Positions 5,641-6,228 of a stretch of DNA of 6,228 nt are shown one piece after another. The notes below the pieces were generated by a model. The model did not search any database. It was not told where the DNA came from and saw only the letters and a list, made by a program, of their open reading frames with translations. This DNA comes from Candidatus Omnitrophica bacterium UBA1443 (GTDB lineage: Bacteria > Omnitrophota > Omnitrophia > Omnitrophales > Aquincolibacteriaceae): positions 1 through 6,228 of the forward strand of contig DCTJ01000052.1 of assembly GCA_002329545.1 (NCBI GenBank), read 5' to 3'. Numbering within the stretch: position 1 is the stretch's first letter; the number at the start of each line of letters is the position of its first letter. A program made the translations under genes and the position numbers.

Positions 5641-6228
5641 ATGGGACCCGTTGAAAGTTTACGACATTTTATTCCGGAGCTGATCTTGCTAGGAGGCTCG
5701 TTGACCGCTCTGTGCCTGGACCTGTTTCTCAAGGGGAAACGGTATATCGGCTGGTTCTCGGTTCTCGTTCTCGCGGCGGCGTCCTGTTTCCTGACTTCGC
5801 CCCGGGAACCGCTTGAGCTTTTTTACGGCTTTTTCCACCTCGACTCGTTCGCGAACATTTTCCGGGCTCTGGCCCTGATCGCGGTCGCCGCGACCTTGTT
5901 GATCTCCTTCGGTTTTTCCCCGATCAAGAAAGATGGCCAGGAAGGTGAGTTTTACGGACTATTCCTTTTGATGGCTTTCGCGCTTATCACGGTCGCGGCC
6001 GCCAACAATCTGCTCATGATCTTTCTCACGGTTGAATTCGTTTCCATCCTGTCTTATCTGCTCACGGGATTTCTAAAAAATGACCCGAAGGCCAAAGAGG
6101 CCGCGGTTAAGTACCTACTCTTCGGAAGTTTCTGCTCGGGGGTCATGCTTTATGGGATGTCACTCCTTTTCGGAGCGGCGGGTTCCATCAGCCTCCCATC
6201 GATCGGACATGCCTTAAACAGCCTTCCC
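5641..6228 (+). CDS. nuoN: NADH-quinone oxidoreductase subunit N (NuoN, ND2 family), 3' end cut by window
   Basis: NuoN is the antiporter-like proton-pumping subunit of complex I closest to NuoK. The frame is open from ATG 5641 to the last base, giving 196 residues of a protein that is about 485 residues in E. coli. The N-terminus carries PELILLGGSLTAL (12-24), typical of this family. FFHLDSFANIF (64-74) matches the usual segment before helix 3. ANNLLMIFLTVEFVSILSYL (121-140) holds Glu132, the counterpart of the conserved helix-5 glutamate (E. coli Glu133). KAKEAAVKYLLFGSF (150-164) and the following YGMSLLFGAAGSI (171-183) are the NuoN-type helix 6 region. The later lysines of the proton path lie beyond the edge and cannot be checked. 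Its position as the last of L-M-N is the usual order, which supports the call. Confidence 0.95.
   Translation, partial: MGPVESLRHFIPELILLGGSLTALCLDLFLKGKRYIGWFSVLVLAAASCFLTSPREPLELFYGFFHLDSFANIFRALALIAVAATLLISFGFSPIKKDGQEGEFYGLFLLMAFALITVAAANNLLMIFLTVEFVSILSYLLTGFLKNDPKAKEAAVKYLLFGSFCSGVMLYGMSLLFGAAGSISLPSIGHALNSLP

Overview
This window is the membrane-arm part of a bacterial respiratory complex I (NDH-1, NADH:quinone oxidoreductase) operon. All genes lie on the + strand: nuoH, nuoJ, nuoK, nuoL, nuoM and the first 196 codons of nuoN, which runs off the right edge. The left edge holds the last 20 codons of another protein, a Lys/Ala-rich tail that cannot be identified. I see no mobile element, CRISPR array, RNA gene or accessory system.

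Layout: 1-65 is the upstream gene tail. 66-146 is an AT-rich gap with a small inverted repeat and no clear ribosome binding site. 147-1286 is nuoH. 1290-1805 is nuoJ, 3 bp later. 1802-2116 is nuoK, with a GTG start overlapping nuoJ by 4 bp. 2110-4059 is nuoL, overlapping nuoK by 7 bp. A 77-bp gap holds a possible hairpin and the nuoM ribosome binding site. 4137-5612 is nuoM, and 5641 to the edge is nuoN. From nuoH to nuoL the packing is tight enough for translational coupling. nuoM and nuoN each have their own good Shine-Dalgarno sequence.

How the genes work together: NuoH forms the quinone site and the joint with the peripheral arm. NuoJ and NuoK carry the axis of charged residues outwards. 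NuoL, NuoM and NuoN are the three antiporter-like proton-pumping subunits. The key Glu/Lys residues checked in H, L and M are present, as is the key Glu of N in the part seen. This looks like a working enzyme of ordinary design.

Two points deserve a second look. NuoK has Thr where the second membrane glutamate (E. coli Glu72) normally sits, while the first (Glu36) is kept. Also, nuoI is not between nuoH and nuoJ, its place in the E. coli order.

Organism: a bacterium with a 14-subunit-type complex I, moderate GC, and mostly ATG starts with AAGGAG-type ribosome binding sites. The proteins are typical of bacterial NDH-1 rather than of archaeal Fpo, hydrogenase-type complexes or chloroplast Ndh. 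I cannot assign a phylum from the sequence alone. An uncultured Gram-negative lineage is a guess.
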